From positions 744,001-808,000 of the forward strand of contig JAOWBW010001049.1 of NCBI GenBank assembly GCA_026119855.1: DNA of 64,000 bases, given 5' to 3'. This document shows, one piece after another, positions 11,261 through 20,715 of this stretch. The notes beneath the pieces are model-generated. The model worked only from the letters and a program-made list of their open reading frames with translations, was not told the origin of the DNA and did not search any database. The stretch comes from Campanula takesimana (lineage: Eukaryota > Streptophyta > Magnoliopsida > Asterales > Campanulaceae). The position numbers were made by a program, and so were the translations under genes. Numbering within the stretch: position 1 is the stretch's first letter; the number at the start of each line of letters is the position of its first letter.

Positions 11261-12124
11261 TATTGTTTTTAAATAATATGTCATATAGTTGTAACATTAA
11301 GATAATTGATTGAACTTCTATCAATAAAATAATTTTATGTTATATAATTTATTTAAGAAATATTATAAAATGTATTTTGGATACAACAATAGTTAGGATC
11401 AGTTAAGTTGACATTTAATTATATAAAATAATATAAAGGAAACGGCTATTATCACTGCATCTTTTGCTTCTCCATTGCACCCTTTCTATGGCAATGTGCG
11501 CGCGACTGTTTGCCTATCAAGGCACGGTTGAACACGAGGGGTCTAATGGTTTTGGACTGTTCTCACTATCGCAACAACTGAGGAAGCGTCTTCTTTCGCT
11601 TCTTTATTATACTCGTTATGGAGGGAGCGGAACAACAGGGTTTGGAGACAATCTACCACCCCCTCCGTCGATAATTGTTAAGACAGGCGGCATTGGATCT
11701 AGAAGAAGAGAAAATTTTAGGGAGAATAAGTTATAAAAATTCCGGTTTTTATAGGGGTTAAAGTTTAGGGTTTAGGGTTTAAGGGTTTGTAAACGGTAAA
11801 GATAATGTCCCACGGACTTAGAGATATCGTGGGATTATTTTGCACATATTTTGTTATTATTAGCATATATCTTTCACTGATTTCATATGTAATTATCCTA
11901 GACTTAAGGTAGAGTGATTAGAGAATATTATAGTATTATTAGAGTTATTTCATTCCATGTAATAGGCTAGTATTTTCCTATTTATACAACAACTCACGGC
12001 AACCAACGTAGGTTGGATTCCCAGTTTCTATTAGTGCTCCCCTCCTCTACTTCTCGTTTGATCTTCCTGTTCTTTCAGTCTTCTTGCTTTGTCTTTTAGT
12101 CTTAGGGTTAAATGGTTAAAAACT
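11261..12124. other. Spacer with a short telomere-like tract
   Basis: AT-rich DNA with no convincing gene. An open frame at 11464-11736 (90 codons) has no recognisable domain. TTTAGGG-TTTAGGG-TTTAAGGG occurs at 11764-11785, too short to indicate a telomere. Confidence 0.5.
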
Positions 12125-12746
12125 AGACTTTTTATAACTTATGGAGGAACTAGTTTCCCCCAAAACCAACTCCTAGAAGAATGGAAGAAGGCTAAGGCGA
12201 TTATCTATCACTCGCCACCACCGACTTCCCAGATTTGTAATGCTTGGCACCCTACTCCAGTCGGTTACATTAAAATCAATATATATATATGCTTCATTCT
12301 CAAGTTTGACAGACAGGGGCTGCTGGTTTTGGTTTCGTTACCCGTTCGGACCTAGGGACGTCCATCCAGGCAAGGACCTCGGTGATGGAAGGTCTTTTTC
12401 GGGTTGCAGAAGGCGAAGCTATTGGAATGTTGCAAGACTTGATATGCGCTGAGAGTCTAAACTTGAACAATGTGGTAATTGAAACGGATGTGAAGTTTGT
12501 TTTTGATTCCCTTCGTTCAACAAATATTGATAGGTCAGTGTTTGGTTCCATAATGTTCCAATGTAAGATAGTTTTGGACAGGAACCCAAGTTTATTTGTT
12601 TCTTTAGTACGTCGAAACACGCCAATCCTTTGGCGGACGCTTTCTTTAGGGTAGCATTTCATTATGCTAACCCCACCATTTGGGCTGAGCTTCCGTCTAC
12701 TGTGGATAGCCGCCTCTTAAACTCTTCTTGTTGTTGTGCTAATTGA
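12125..12746 (+). pseudogene. LINE-type RNase H domain fragment
   Basis: Translations in at least two frames give a plant LINE RNase H (RVT_3) order: WHPTPVGYIKIN at the start, then VAEGEAIGMLQDL and VVIETDVKFVFDSL (acidic catalytic positions), then a late LADAF-like Asp region near 12635. It ends at TGA 12744-12746 and is followed by a short A-run (about 12763-12771), consistent with a 5'-truncated LINE 3' end. Frameshifts around 12290-12360 and near 12610-12640 make it non-functional. Confidence 0.65.
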
Positions 12747-13395
12747 AGTTTCCTTTGGTTTCAAAAAAAAATTATTGTTAATGATCATAATCATCCTTTA
12801 ATTTATAAGGAATTAATGAAGCATTCTATAATAATTTCATAATAGATAATATGACTGCAAATTTTACTTGTACATTACATTACTTTTATAGAAATATCCA
12901 CTACATGTACTAATAAAAAAATTAATTAATTATGATTTTCCTTGAAAAACTTATATCTTCTTCAATAAAGGAATATCATTCAATTGTAATTTACAGTATA
13001 TTTTAATTTTCCTTTTCAACTTAATGAATGATGAAAAATCTCTCTCAATAAAATAATCTTTTCTATCAATTTTATAATTTATTTCATAAAAATTACAATA
13101 CATTTATTTTTCTTGGGATAATCAAAAATAAAAATAATATGGAAGATAAAAAGAGTAATACAACTATACTATAAAAATAGGAAAATACCATAAACAGTTA
13201 GAAAGTGTTTGAACTTTGAAGAGCAATTGAGTCGAGACAATAAATCAGTATTAATAGTTGTAGTAAGAAAGTAAAAAATGTAGTGATAATAGAACCTCCT
13301 TAAAACAAAATTATAGATAAAAGTTAAATCATTTTTTTTTAAGGAAACTATCTTTATAAGGAGTGAGAGCAGTACTACTTTAACCAAAAAGCATA
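12747..13395. other. AT-rich spacer upstream of psaD
   Basis: About 650 bp, strongly AT-rich, with no coding frame or complete element that I can support. Confidence 0.5.
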
Positions 13396-13512
13396 GGCCA
13401 ATGCTAGGGGTACAAAAAAAAGTTCACAAAATGAATTGAAAGTATTTTGTTGGTTAAATCCATATTGAACCCGACACACTTTAATTAAAAAAAATTAACA
13501 CATTATTTACCC
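13396..13512. mobile_element. Mutator-type MITE upstream of psaD, 117 bp
   Basis: It begins GGCCAATGCTAGGGGTACAA and ends TTATTTACCC. Flanks AAAAGCATA (13387-13395) and AAAAGCAAA (13513-13521) agree at 8 of 9 bases. Its terminal GGC/GAATGCTAGGGGCACA-type sequence matches the elements at 48193-48378 and 48585-48751. Confidence 0.65.
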
Positions 13513-13541
13513 AAAAGCAAAATAAAAAAAAAACTGTTGAC

Positions 13542-13650
13542 CAAGTGCCACATGTCAAAACCAGAACAAGTGAGTCAAAACACTTATGGGTAAGGGTGAG
13601 TATCAAAAATCAGACCTCCTAATTGGCCAATCTCATATCCCCTTATCCAA
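13542..13650 (+). promoter_or_regulatory. psaD upstream region with CCAAT and I-box motifs, no TATA
   Basis: ATTGGCCAAT (13622-13631) carries CCAAT in both orientations. CTTATC (13642-13647) is a reverse I-box (GATAAG), a common light-response motif. No TATAAA-like box is visible in the 250 bp before the ATG; the leader is pyrimidine-rich instead. TATA-less, pyrimidine-rich initiators are documented for some plant photosystem I genes. The assignment here is by motif only. Confidence 0.45.
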
Positions 13651-13767
13651 TCCCAATCTTTCCCACCACCCACAAAAATCAAAACCCATCTCTCTTCTCT
13701 CATTTCCGTCTTCAATTGGCCACAAAAAACCCTAAATTCCCTTCTCTCAGCTACCCATCAAGCAAAA

Positions 13768-14385
13768 ATGGCCATGGCAACTCAATCCTCCCTCTTCACC
13801 CCAACCCTCTCCAACCCAAAATCCCCATGGAAACAATCATCCCTCTCCTCCTTCACCACCGCCAAACCCCTCAAGTCCACCGCACCTCCGTCCCGCTTCT
13901 CCATCAAAGCCGCCAACGACGAAGTAGCCACCAAAGAAACCGCCGCCCCAGTAGGCTTCTCCCCACCGGAGCTAGACCCAAACACCCCCTCCCCGATCTT
14001 CGGCGGATCCACCGGCGGGCTTTTGAGAAAAGCCCAAGTCGAAGAATTCTACGTCATCACATGGGATTCACCCAAAGAACAGATCTTCGAAATGCCCACC
14101 GGCGGTGCGGCGATTATGAGGGAAGGTCCAAATTTGTTGAAATTGGCCCGGAAAGAACAGTGTTTGGCCCTTGGAACTAGGTTGAGGTCCAAATACAAGA
14201 TCAAGTACCAATTTTACAGGGTTTTCCCAAGTGGGGAGGTTCAATATTTGCACCCTAAGGATGGGGTTTACCCAGAGAAAGTGAACCCGGGTCGTGAAGG
14301 AGTGGGCCTGAACTCTAGGTCCATTGGAAAGAATGTTAGCCCAATTGAGGTTAAGTTCACTGGCAAACAACCTTATGATATTTGA
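13768..14385 (+). CDS. psaD: Photosystem I reaction centre subunit II (PsaD), chloroplast precursor
   Basis: Stromal peripheral subunit of photosystem I that docks ferredoxin and helps hold PsaC. The 205-residue product is intronless and starts at ATG 13768 (MAMATQSSLF). The first 47 or so residues are Ser/Thr/Lys-rich and poor in acids, a typical chloroplast transit peptide; cleavage probably lies near SIKAA. The mature part carries hallmark PsaD blocks: GFSPPELDPNTPSPIFGGST, VEEFYVITW, EQIFEMPTGGAAIMREG, RLRSKYKIKYQFYRVFPSG, and the C-terminal VEVKFTGKQPYD-like end (here IEVKFTGKQPYDI). Length and domain content match full-length plant PsaD, so the gene looks functional. A MITE inserted about 256 bp upstream. 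Confidence 0.98.
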   Translation: MAMATQSSLFTPTLSNPKSPWKQSSLSSFTTAKPLKSTAPPSRFSIKAANDEVATKETAAPVGFSPPELDPNTPSPIFGGSTGGLLRKAQVEEFYVITWDSPKEQIFEMPTGGAAIMREGPNLLKLARKEQCLALGTRLRSKYKIKYQFYRVFPSGEVQYLHPKDGVYPEKVNPGREGVGLNSRSIGKNVSPIEVKFTGKQPYDI

Positions 14386-14589
14386 GTTGTTGTGATTATT
14401 ATGTGATTTGTAATTTGTATTTATATAATTTAGTTTTTAATTATTATGATGATGATGGATGGTTCAGATTGTTGTTATAATTTGTATTTTGTTTTGAAAG
14501 AAGATTGTTTTTGTTGTATATGCACATACAAATGTTAACAATGCTCCAATCTGCCATATATGTATGATTTTCTTTGTGCTATTCAAATA

Positions 14590-14830
14590 CTCCCTCTGTC
14601 CCGAATGATAGTCCTCCTATTTTTATGGGTATTACGAAGGAACTTTGTGCAATAATTAAGGCTACTTTTAATTATTTCAATTAAAATTTTGAAATTGTTC
14701 TTGATACACCATTATAAATACTAATTTTTAGATTCACATTAATATAATTATAAGTAGCCTTTATAATTGCTCAAAGTTCCTTCGTAATAACCACGAAAAT
14801 AGGGGGACTATCTTTCTGGGACGGAGGGAG
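14590..14830. mobile_element. Stowaway-type MITE, 241 bp
   Basis: CTCCCTCTGTCCCGAATGAT at the left and GGGACGGAGGGAG at the right, with TA on both sides. The inner repeats TTACGAAGGAACTTTGTGCA and CTCAAAGTTCCTTCGTAATA extend the inverted repeat. It starts about 200 bp after the psaD stop. Confidence 0.9.
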
Positions 14831-14845
14831 TATTATTTAAGTCCC

Positions 14846-14955
14846 CGAAGGAGTGGCACAGCGGTAAAACCAAGCCCCACCTTCGGTGAACGCTAGGGTT
14901 CGATCCCTCTCCTCACCTCCTTCTGGCGTGGACATCGTCAAAAAATAAATAAATA
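14846..14955 (+). mobile_element. tRNA-derived SINE fragment
   Basis: GAGTGGCACAGCGGTAAAAC resembles a tRNA A box and GGTTCGATCCC (about 14897-14907) is a B box at suitable spacing. An A/T-rich simple tail (AAAAAATAAATAAATA) follows. This fits a polymerase III type SINE or SINE head lying between two Stowaway elements. No clear target duplication is seen. Confidence 0.65.
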
Positions 14956-15220
14956 CTCCCTCCGTCTCAAAATAGATATCGTTTTCGAGTGTTTCACATA
15001 TATTAAGAAATGTCATTAATTCATGTGAAGAAGTCCAAAATACCCCTAAAGTAATTCAACTACCTAGGTAATTAAATGGTTAGGTAAGAGATAGTTCACC
15101 ATCATTATTAAGGGTATAATTGGCATAGAGCAATAAAAAAGCTTTGAGAATAGTGAAACGACATGTATTTTGAGACAAAATTTAACTCCCAAAACGACAT
15201 CTATTTTGAGACGGAGGGAG
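14956..15220. mobile_element. Stowaway-type MITE, 265 bp
   Basis: CTCCCTCCGTCTCAAAATAG at the left and TTTTGAGACGGAGGGAG at the right, TA flanks. Confidence 0.9.
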
Positions 15221-15843
15221 TACTTATTTAATTTTTATTTTTCATTTGAAATTGAGCATAGATTATACTTGGGTAAAATTACCACCTAATCCCTCATCCT
15301 AACTGAAATTACCACCTAATCCAAGGCCATATTTTCCTTTACCATATAGTCCAAGCTAATATTTTTATTTACCAGCTAGTCCACTAAAATTATTAAATCC
15401 CGAAACTACCCTACTATATATAAAACCCTACCCCCTCCTCCCTTTCACGCAGTCACACACGCACGCCCCCACTCTCTCTCTAACACCGGCGACCCCACCC
15501 CTCCCCTAACCCCGGCGTCCCACACCTCCCCTAGCCCCGACGACCTTTCTCCTGTCACCGGCGACCCCTTTCTTCTCCGTCACCGGCGACCCTTTTCTTC
15601 TTAGTCACCGGCGGGTTTTCAAGCCCTAGCAAATCCGGCAACCCCTCTATTTTCTGCATATCTGGTTCACTTCTAGCCTCTCGTGAACGCCGGCCTCCCT
15701 TTCTTCAACTCCGACCAACAGATCTGGAACAAATCTCAAATCGAACAACTTCGGTAACCCCTTCCCTTTCCACCGTCGGCGACCTTTCCCTTCACCTGCG
15801 GCGACTCACTTCGCTCCCCTCTCCTCCGGTAAAACCCTTCTGT

Positions 15844-15879
<36 letters not shown>

Positions 15880-16199
15880 CCTCTCTTACTTTCTCTCCGT
15901 TCAACCCCACCTTTACCTTCGGCCTCCCTCTTCCTTTCATATCTCCGGCCGTCCGCTACACCCCAAACCTCCGCCTTTCCTCTCTCTTTACCATCTCCAG
16001 CATCTCCCCATCAGAACAAAGTATTTTTCTCTCTCTATGAACTCTTGCGATTGACCAGATCTGCATATATTTGACCGATCCTCAGCCATTTCATCTCAAT
16101 GTTTCTCTGTATCTGCTGTTATTTGACAAAAAATACTTTCTCTTTGGTGTTGGCTTTGAATGTAAATGGGATTTTGTTGTTGATGGATTGATTTGGTTT

Positions 16200-17060
16200 G
16201 CTAAGTTCACAGTTATTGTTGGAACAAGTGCGAGCAATCAAGGAATTTTTCGGTTGTATATTATAATAACAACTGTGAATTTTTCAGTTGCATATTAGAA
16301 CAATTGTAAATTTGTTTTTGGATTAACTGTGAACTTGTTCTAAGAACAACTGCGAACTTGATCTAGGAACAAAATGTGAACTTGTTCTTGAAAAAAAATC
16401 AGTGAACTTGTTTTGGGAACAATTGGGAACTTGTTTTTGAAATGACTGTGAACTTGTTCTAAGAACAACTGCGAACTGTGAACTGCATCTAGGAACAAAA
16501 TGTGAACTTTTTCTTGAAAAAAAAATAAACTTGTTCTTGGAACTTGTTTTGGGAACAATTGTGAACTTGTTCTTGAAAAAACTAGTGAACTTGTTCTTGG
16601 AACAAATGTAAACTTGTTCTTGAGAAAATAGTGGATTTGTTCTTAAAAAAACTGTGAACTTGTACTGGGAACAACTGTGAACTCGTTCTTGAAAAAAACT
16701 GTGAACTTACTTATTAGTTCATAGTTGTTTGGTGGCCGGAGTTGTTTAGTTGACAACTGAGAACTTACTAATAAGTTCTCAGTTGTTATTGGAACATCTG
16801 TAAACTTGTTTTTGGAACAATTGTGAACTTGTTCTTGAAACAATTGTGAATTTGTTCTTGGAATAAATGTGAACTTGTTCTTGGAAAAAATAGTGAACTT
16901 GTTCTTGGAACTTGCTTTTAGAAACAACAGTGAATTTATTCTTGTAACAACTGTGAACTTGTTCTTGGGAAAATAGTGAACTTGTTCTGGGAACAACTGT
17001 GAACTTGTTCTTGAAAAAAACTGTAAATTGAAAAGTGTAGATTTGTTGTTAAGACTTGTG
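16200..17060. repeat. Diverged tandem array of GTGAACTTGTTCTTG units
   Basis: Dozens of imperfect units of roughly 20-25 bp with the core TGTGAACTTGTTCTTGGAA. Apparent reading frames across it are translations of the repeat. Confidence 0.85.
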
Positions 17061-17309
17061 AATTTGTTCTTGGAAAAAATGTGAAGGTGTTTTTTTTTAT
17101 AAAAGACGGTGAATTTTGTTTTTTTAGAAAAAATAAAATAGTTGCCGGAGGTGGTTGTCGGAAAATAGTAGCCGAAAAAGGTCGTAGGAGGTGGTCGCCG
17201 GAAAAATAATCATCGGAACAAGTTTTCAGAGGTGATCGCGGGAAAATGGTAGGTGGAGACCGGAAAATGGTTGCCGAAAAAATAGTTATCAAAAAGGTCG
17301 ACGGAGGTG

Positions 17310-17430
17310 GTCAGCGGAAAATGACGCCGGAGGTAGCCGCCGGGAAATGGTCGCCGGAGGTGGTCGCCGGGAAATGGTCGCCGGAGGTGGTCGCCGGGAA
17401 ATGGTCGCCGGAAAATGGTCGCCGGAGATG
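17310..17430. repeat. GGTCGCCGG-type tandem repeats
   Basis: Perfect and near-perfect units containing GGTCGCCGGAGGTGGTCGCC, about 24-27 bp each, near the 3' inverted end of the Mutator-like element. Confidence 0.85.
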
Positions 17431-17643
17431 GTTGGGATGGGTGGTCAAAGGTGCTCATGGTGGATGGAGAGAGAAAGTGAAACGATGGAGGAAGTGGCAT
17501 TAATGTAATTTTTCATTATTTATTAAGGGCATGAGTGTCCTTTTAATAACCCTTGGACTAGGTGGTAATATTGCAAATTCTTTGTCCTTGGTGGTAATTT
17601 TCATTAGGATGAGGGACTAAATGGTAGTTGCCCCTTATACTTG

Positions 17644-18106
17644 AACGATTCAATAATCAGGCATAATTGGGAAAAAAACACTTTGAATTGTCAAACGTAT
17701 ATTAACAGTGCTCAGATTATGAAAAGATGAGAGGTTACTGGACTGTCAAGTTGTGGATCCAAATGTCATAATACATGAGAGGTTATTATGATTCATTTGA
17801 ACCTTCAACCAAAAAATAAATAAAAATCATTTGAACCTACACAATCTAGTCATTGAATTTAAGGCAAAACCTGTATTTTGGTCACTGAAATTAATCAGAG
17901 CTACACCACCGTTCAATTCATTAGGACTTTCAATTTTTTTCACTAGGATTTTGGTTTCGAAAGAAATTTTTATTTTTGCGCATCTAAGATGATCTCAATT
18001 TTCTTTTAGCTGTTTGGTCAGTACCTGGTGTACATGTGCAATTACTGATGCATAGCTTGACACGCCCCCAAGTCCCGAGATTCCCTAATAGAACCTCGAA
18101 CCTGGT
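17644..18106. other. Short AT-rich spacer
   Basis: No gene seen. The last 70 bases (from about 18036, TTGACACGCCCCCAAGTCCC) look like the edge of another LTR, but the rest of such an LTR is not present. Confidence 0.4.
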
Positions 18107-20715
18107 TGTAGATACCCCAGGAAACTACGGCTTGGCTAGAGCGGTGAATTACCTAGGATGTCTAATTGATTTTAAGAGTCGCCACCCACGTTTTAGAGGA
18201 ACGCGAGAAAACCTAAGAAAATAGCTTTTTTTATTGATTACGAAACCAAAGATTCTTGAGATGAGGGGTTCGGGGGTTAGGTGACGGAGTGGGAAGTACT
18301 TAAACGCCCACTCCGCCCCGCTTACGCGGGTCTTGCTACTTTTGGTGTTCTAATACTAAAAAGAAAAGTCCTTCAATTATTAATGTAAGAAGTGCTAACA
18401 ATTACAATGGAAAGAAAGGGGAAAATTAAAAGGAAATAAAAGAGAATTGTTTTTATTTATTAATTTATGCTAAAAGATTACATGTAACAATTATGCCAAA
18501 CAATTACATGAAGAAATGAAATGAAAATTAAAGTGGAATTTGGAATGTTGGGATGTAACCTTGGCCAAACTTCAATAGTGAAGTGGCCTTTTGGTTGTAT
18601 CCCTTTTATAGAGATTGCATACACATTAAAGATGAAAAGTGTAATAAAAAGATTTTAACAAGGAGAGAAAATAAAGATGAGATTAAAAGTTTATAAGAGA
18701 ATGAACATTGTACCTTGTGCTTGAATGGGGAAGAACCAAATTGTCTATAGTGACCACTCTTTGAAAATGGATTTTATGTGTTTTAAAGTGTTTTTGATTC
18801 AAGAATTCTTCCTCTCTTTCCATGGTGGAATGAAGAGGAATTTATAGGTGTTAGGGAAGTGTTTTTTGTCACAAAGATGGCCCTTCCCCGGATCAAGCCA
18901 AGGCATAATGGCCTTGGGGGTTACAAATCAGAAAAGGAGGGAAATTTGGTCAAATCTGAGATTTTGGAAGCGGGAAGCGCGCGCTTCCCACCCCCCCTAT
19001 GGGGGCAGCACGCCTCCCACAAAGGAGGGCAAAGGCGTGCGCATCCCAGCTTCAGAAAATTCATATTTTAGCCCAAATGTTAACCCCGTTCAGTTAAGCC
19101 CCAAAACTAACGGAATTAGTCCAAAAACTTAACGAACATCACGAAAGTCAACGAAAATAAATGAAACAAAGACTCAAGGTTGAATTTGCCACTTAGTCAA
19201 ATCCAAGACTAACGGAGTAAGTCAGGAACTTAACAGAAAGTAATGAAAGTTAACAAAAAATAACAAAACTTAACAGAAAAGAGGAAGACAAAGAATGTGT
19301 ATGCAATCGGGACATGAGAGGTCCAAGGCGGGGTGTCTACAGAGCCCCTCGGTGACATGGATTGTGAAGCAAAACGCGTCGATGAAAGAAAGACAACCGC
19401 CGAGGACATCGACAAGAGAAAACAAAGACTCAATAAAACATGAATTTGAAATTTGCGAAGGATAGGGGTGCGCTCCCTGTGTGAGTGGCTTTATTGATAT
19501 AGAAAGGATATGGCGGGATCCGTTTTGCTGATGCGGGATCCGTTCGCTGATGCGGGATCCGTTTCGCTGATGCGGGATCCGTTTGCTGAAGCGGGATCCG
19601 TTTGCTGAAGCGGGATCCGTTTGCTGATGGCGGGATCCGTTTGCTGATGCGGGATCCGTTTGTTGATGCGGGATCCGTTTGCTGAAGCGGGATCCGTTTG
19701 CTGAAGCGGGATCCGTTTGCTGAAGCGGGATCCGTTTGCTGATGCGGGATCTGTTTGATGATGCGGGATCCGTTTGCTGATGCGGGATCCGTTTGCTGAA
19801 GCGGGATCCGTTTGCTGATGCGGGATCTTTTTTACTGAAGCGGGATCTGTTTTACTGATGCGGGATCTGTTTTGCTGATGCGGGATCCGTTTGCTGATGC
19901 GGGATCCGTTTGCTGATGCGGGATCCGTTTGCTGATGCGGGATCCGTTTGTTGATGCGGGATCCGTTTGCTGATGCAGGATCCATTTGCTGATGGCGGGA
20001 ACCGAGGGTCCGTCTGCCTATATGTGATATTGTTGTGTTTCTTGATGGAAAGGTGGTGATTTTGCAGCTCACCATGGACCGAGTTGTTGTCATTGAACTG
20101 TAATTGTTTGACTCTATGGGATGCAGGCGTAGTTGACGGCGGATCACTTTCTGCTGGGGATGAAGTGCCTTGAGTTGCAGATGCTGTTGACCTTGTGGTG
20201 GTACCTGTTAAGTGTGTGCTTTGCAGGTATATGTGCTTGTGGAAGAAAATGCATGAAGTGTGAAGATTGAGCGAAATCGTGCTTGTGGTGTGATGTGATT
20301 TTGAAGCACTTTTGCATGAGGGAGAAGTAAAGTGATTTTGTGTGTGAAGTGATTTTTGAAAGCAAAGATTTGCTTGAGAGAGATGAATGATGTCCATACC
20401 TCCATTTACCATTATCGTTGGATGGATTCGTGATGTTGTGGTAGATGCTTTGGCGGAGAGTGTCGCTGCCTTTGATGATGAATTCGCTTTTGATGGAGTG
20501 TCCGTGGGACAGTATTCCGGGTGATGGGTTGGTCGTGCCAAAAGGCTGCCTACGTATCCCTTTAAGAGAATCAGACCAACGTAGTTCAAGGATGATGGAG
20601 AGTGCTGTGGAGGAATGCTAGGAGCAAAGAAAAAAAAAAGGAAACACATAATTTTGCGCAAGAAAAGAAAATAAAATCTTTTTTTTTTAATTAGAAAGAA
20701 AAAAATATGCACACA
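18107..20715 (-). repeat. 3' LTR of the Tat-like element
   Basis: Nearly colinear with 25632-27969. The main difference is the 19-bp repeat block, about 25 units here. It includes the perfect 18-bp palindrome GGGAAGCGCGCGCTTCCC at 18972-18989 and a CTACG...CGTAG stem-loop at 20550-20584. Confidence 0.75.
19513..19992. repeat. 19-bp minisatellite, about 25 units
   Basis: The unit is GCGGGATCCGTTTGCTGAT with GAA/GAT end variants and a few ATCTG/ATCTT changes. Each standard unit carries a GGATCC site. Confidence 0.95.

Larger units (their letters stand above)
15272..17634. mobile_element. Non-autonomous Mutator-like element, 2363 bp
   Basis: An exact 9-bp duplication TTATACTTG (15263-15271 and 17635-17643) flanks long imperfect inverted ends. 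The shared core is TCCCTCATCCTAA followed by GAAATTACCACC-like sequence on each side. No transposase is visible. Inside are a TATATAAAA (15417-15425) with a CT-rich leader-like region, a (TC)n tract (about 15841-15890), an array of diverged TGTGAACTTGTTCTTG units (about 16200-17060) and GGTCGCCGGAGGTGGTCGCC repeats (17310-17430). The 5' half carries CCGGCGACC motifs that are complementary to the 3' GGTCGCCGG repeats. Confidence 0.88.

Noticed and set aside
11464..11736. 90-codon plus-strand frame as a gene
   Set aside because: No recognised domain, no paralogue in the window, and it sits among MITEs.
11764..11785. Interstitial telomere
   Set aside because: Only about three TTTAGGG-like units, with a degenerate third; too short.
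13623..14180. 185-codon frame overlapping psaD
   Set aside because: It is a different frame of the psaD gene, low-complexity, and starts upstream in the promoter; the PsaD frame is unambiguous.
17246..17503. Open frames over GGTCGCCGG and GTGAACTTG arrays (17246-17503, 16340-17500)
   Set aside because: They are translations of tandem repeats inside the Mutator-like element.
19513..19992. CRISPR-like regular repeat array
   Set aside because: Units are contiguous with no unique spacers, and the DNA is plant nuclear; it is a minisatellite.
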